Source: Thalassospira xianhensis MCCC 1A02616
Lineage (GTDB): Bacteria; Pseudomonadota; Alphaproteobacteria; Rhodospirillales; Thalassospiraceae
Direction: 5' to 3'
DNA: 64,000 nucleotides
Assembly (NCBI RefSeq): GCF_003326475.1
Contig: NZ_JPWA01000003.1
Location: 169,264-233,263 of the forward strand
The first letter of the stretch is position 1. Each line of letters begins with the position of its first letter. This document shows positions 62,479 through 64,000 of this stretch, in pieces. Under the pieces are notes generated by a model that saw nothing but the letters and a program-made list of their open reading frames with translations, was not told the origin of the DNA and did no database searches. Position numbers and translations under genes: made by a program.

Positions 62479-64000
62479 CAGTTTGCCTTATCGTTTTTGG
62501 GGTCATTTTTGGAGTTATCGAGGCTGTGGACGGGTGCGTTGGCCGCGTCCGGCCCCTTTTTGGCATAGCCGCGCGGGGTATAGACCCAGCTGTTTTCACC
62601 GCGTGTGATGTGTCGGCTGTTACTCGATCCGACTAGAACGGTGGTCAGCATATCGACCATATCGACTTCAAGTTTCGCGAGCGAAACGACCGTGATTTCC
62701 TCGTCCGGGCGGCCAAGCTGCCGACCCAACACAACCGGTGTTTCCGGCCCGCGATGTTCAAGCAGGATGTCGCGCGCCTGTGCCAGAAGATCACGGCGAC
62801 GTTTGGATACCGGGTTGTAGAAGGCAATGACAAAATCGCCCTCGCCCGCAGCCTTGAGACGACGCAGGATATCCTCGCGCGGGGTCAAAAGGTCCGAGAG
62901 CGATATCGCGCAGAAATCATGTCCCAGTGGTGCACCGATCCGTGATGCGGCCGCCTGAAGGGCGGAAATGCCCGGCGATACCTGCACGGCAACCCGGTTC
63001 CAATCAGAACGATCTTCGCGATCAAGCAATTCGAACACAAGTGTCGCCAGCGCATAAATCCCGGCATCGCCCGACCCGATCAGCGCAACGTCCCTGCCAG
63101 TGGCGGCCAGTTCAAGCGCGTGTCTGGCACGGGCCTCTTCGGCGCCCAGATCGGAATGATGGCAGGATTTTCCATCAATCAGGGATCCCAGCAGATCAAG
63201 ATACATCTGATAGCCGACAATATCTGTCGCACGCGAAATTAGGCTGCTGGCTTCGGGGCTGCGCCAGCCGGTCTGTCCGGGGCCGATGCCGACAATCGAC
63301 AAACGTCCCTGCGGACGGCCAGATTGCAGCGGATCAATATCATTGCTGGCAAGCCCGATGGCACAAGTGGCCCGTTTTGATTTCTGTTTCGAAACGATCA
63401 AGGTGCCGTCCTTGCCGATCGTGGCAAGTGCTGCGCCCTCGGCAACGCCGTGACAGCCGGTTTCGGCAAAGACAATGTCGGAAGGGTTGGCAAGGCGGGG
63501 GGCTTCGGCTTCCAGTGTTTCAGCGTCATAAAAGCGTGCCGGGACACCCAGATGATCGGCCAGTGCGTGAACGGCGGCCTCATCGGCCTTAAGATCGATG
63601 GACACAATGCAGGCAACGCTTTGCGCACTTAGGCCGTTTGCGGCAAGGGTTTCGGTTGCGAGTTTGATCAACTCGTCCGGTTCGCAATGACGTTCGCATC
63701 CGACGCCAAGCGCCAGAACCGGTGGGTGATAGACAATCTCGTGATTGTTATTGTCGTCGCTATTCGTGTCCATCGCCTTGGCGGTGGCGCGAATGACGAC
63801 CTTGCCAGTGTCGTTGCGTTCGATATTGCTGTTGGTTAGCCAGGCGGCTGATCCTGCCTCGATCTCGAACCGGGCGGTTTCACCGGCCAGAAGGGCGGCA
63901 GTGGCCGGTTTGGCTGCCTGCGGATTGGCAAGATGCCAGCCGACCGGCGGTTCATCAAGGGCCAGTCCCAGCATTGCATCGCCCGGCGTGGTGATTGCCG
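62478..64000 (-). CDS. cobJ: CbiG-CobJ fusion (cobalamin synthesis), cut by right edge
   Basis: The frame is open to base 64000, so the N-terminus is missing (the first in-window ATG, 63974, is internal). The visible N-terminal part carries the CbiG middle and C-terminal domains (PPVLALGVGCERHCEPDELIKLA; IVFAETGCHGVAEGAAL), which open the precorrin/cobalt-precorrin lactone or act as the CobE-like part. The second half is CobJ, precorrin-3B C17-methyltransferase: GIGPGQTGWRSPEASSLI, GSGDAGIYALATLVFELL, FYNPVSKRRRDLL. A glycine/asparagine/lysine-rich tail ends it. Confidence 0.9.
   Translation of the reverse strand, partial: AITTPGDAMLGLALDEPPVGWHLANPQAAKPATAALLAGETARFEIEAGSAAWLTNSNIERNDTGKVVIRATAKAMDTNSDDNNNHEIVYHPPVLALGVGCERHCEPDELIKLATETLAANGLSAQSVACIVSIDLKADEAAVHALADHLGVPARFYDAETLEAEAPRLANPSDIVFAETGCHGVAEGAALATIGKDGTLIVSKQKSKRATCAIGLASNDIDPLQSGRPQGRLSIVGIGPGQTGWRSPEASSLISRATDIVGYQMYLDLLGSLIDGKSCHHSDLGAEEARARHALELAATGRDVALIGSGDAGIYALATLVFELLDREDRSDWNRVAVQVSPGISALQAAASRIGAPLGHDFCAISLSDLLTPREDILRRLKAAGEGDFVIAFYNPVSKRRRDLLAQARDILLEHRGPETPVVLGRQLGRPDEEITVVSLAKLEVDMVDMLTTVLVGSSNSRHITRGENSWVYTPRGYAKKGPDAANAPVHSLDNSKNDPKNDKAN

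Noticed and set aside
1..64000. tRNA or rRNA genes, CRISPR arrays, insertion sequences or prophage genes
   Set aside because: I saw no cloverleaf, repeat-spacer pattern, transposase or integrase motif in either strand. A tRNAscan or CRISPR search would be needed to exclude short ones.

Overview
The window looks like chromosome of a free-living alphaproteobacterium, most likely Rhodospirillales close to Thalassospira. That placement is inference: it rests on mid-50s GC judged by eye, the tsaB-rimI-fur-olsBA-miaB-phoH-ybeY-corC-lnt-metK-trmB order, the rimP-nusA-ylxR-infB-rbfA-truB-rpsO-pnp block, and the alphaproteobacterial regulators Irr and BioR. No tRNA, rRNA, CRISPR array, insertion sequence or phage gene was recognised.

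Layout. 1-1.3 kb: LysR tail and an MgtC-like membrane protein. 1.3-8.2 kb: beta-glucoside/sugar locus with a LacI regulator and GH1 beta-glucosidase on the minus strand, divergent from a four-gene ABC importer, with two matching operators between them. 8.2-21.6 kb: housekeeping genes for tRNA modification, ornithine lipids, ribosome maturation, lipoprotein acylation and SAM synthesis. 21.7-31.0 kb: a complete Has-type haem acquisition locus (ECF sigma, FecR-like anti-sigma, HasR receptor, HasA-like hemophore with an RTX tail, type I secretion ATPase and adaptor, haem oxygenase), with Fur-type boxes at several promoters. 31.2-40.7 kb: transcription/translation block from rimP to pnp. 40.7-44.5 kb: nitronate monooxygenase, irr behind an apparent FNR/FixK-dependent promoter, a rubrerythrin and a serine hydrolase. 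44.5-47.6 kb: an iron-type ABC importer behind a 23-bp palindrome. 47.7-54.9 kb: methyltransferase, monooxygenase, OsmC, a GntR regulator with a 20-bp palindrome over its start codon, a large acyltransferase/hydrolase fusion, an MFS exporter and a CHAP lipoprotein. 55.0-57.5 kb: biotin locus bioR-bioY-bioB with three exact BioR boxes. 57.6-61.6 kb: the four-gene Anbu operon (proteasome-like peptidase, transglutaminase-like protein, alpha-E protein, permuted ATP-grasp). 61.7-64.0 kb: cobalamin genes cobM and a cbiG-cobJ fusion cut by the right edge.

Two themes stand out. Iron and haem: Fur, Irr, the Has locus, a haem oxygenase, an iron ABC importer and a rubrerythrin lie within about 37 kb. 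Poorly understood systems: the Anbu operon, and a hemophore whose secretion tail looks borrowed from RTX proteins.
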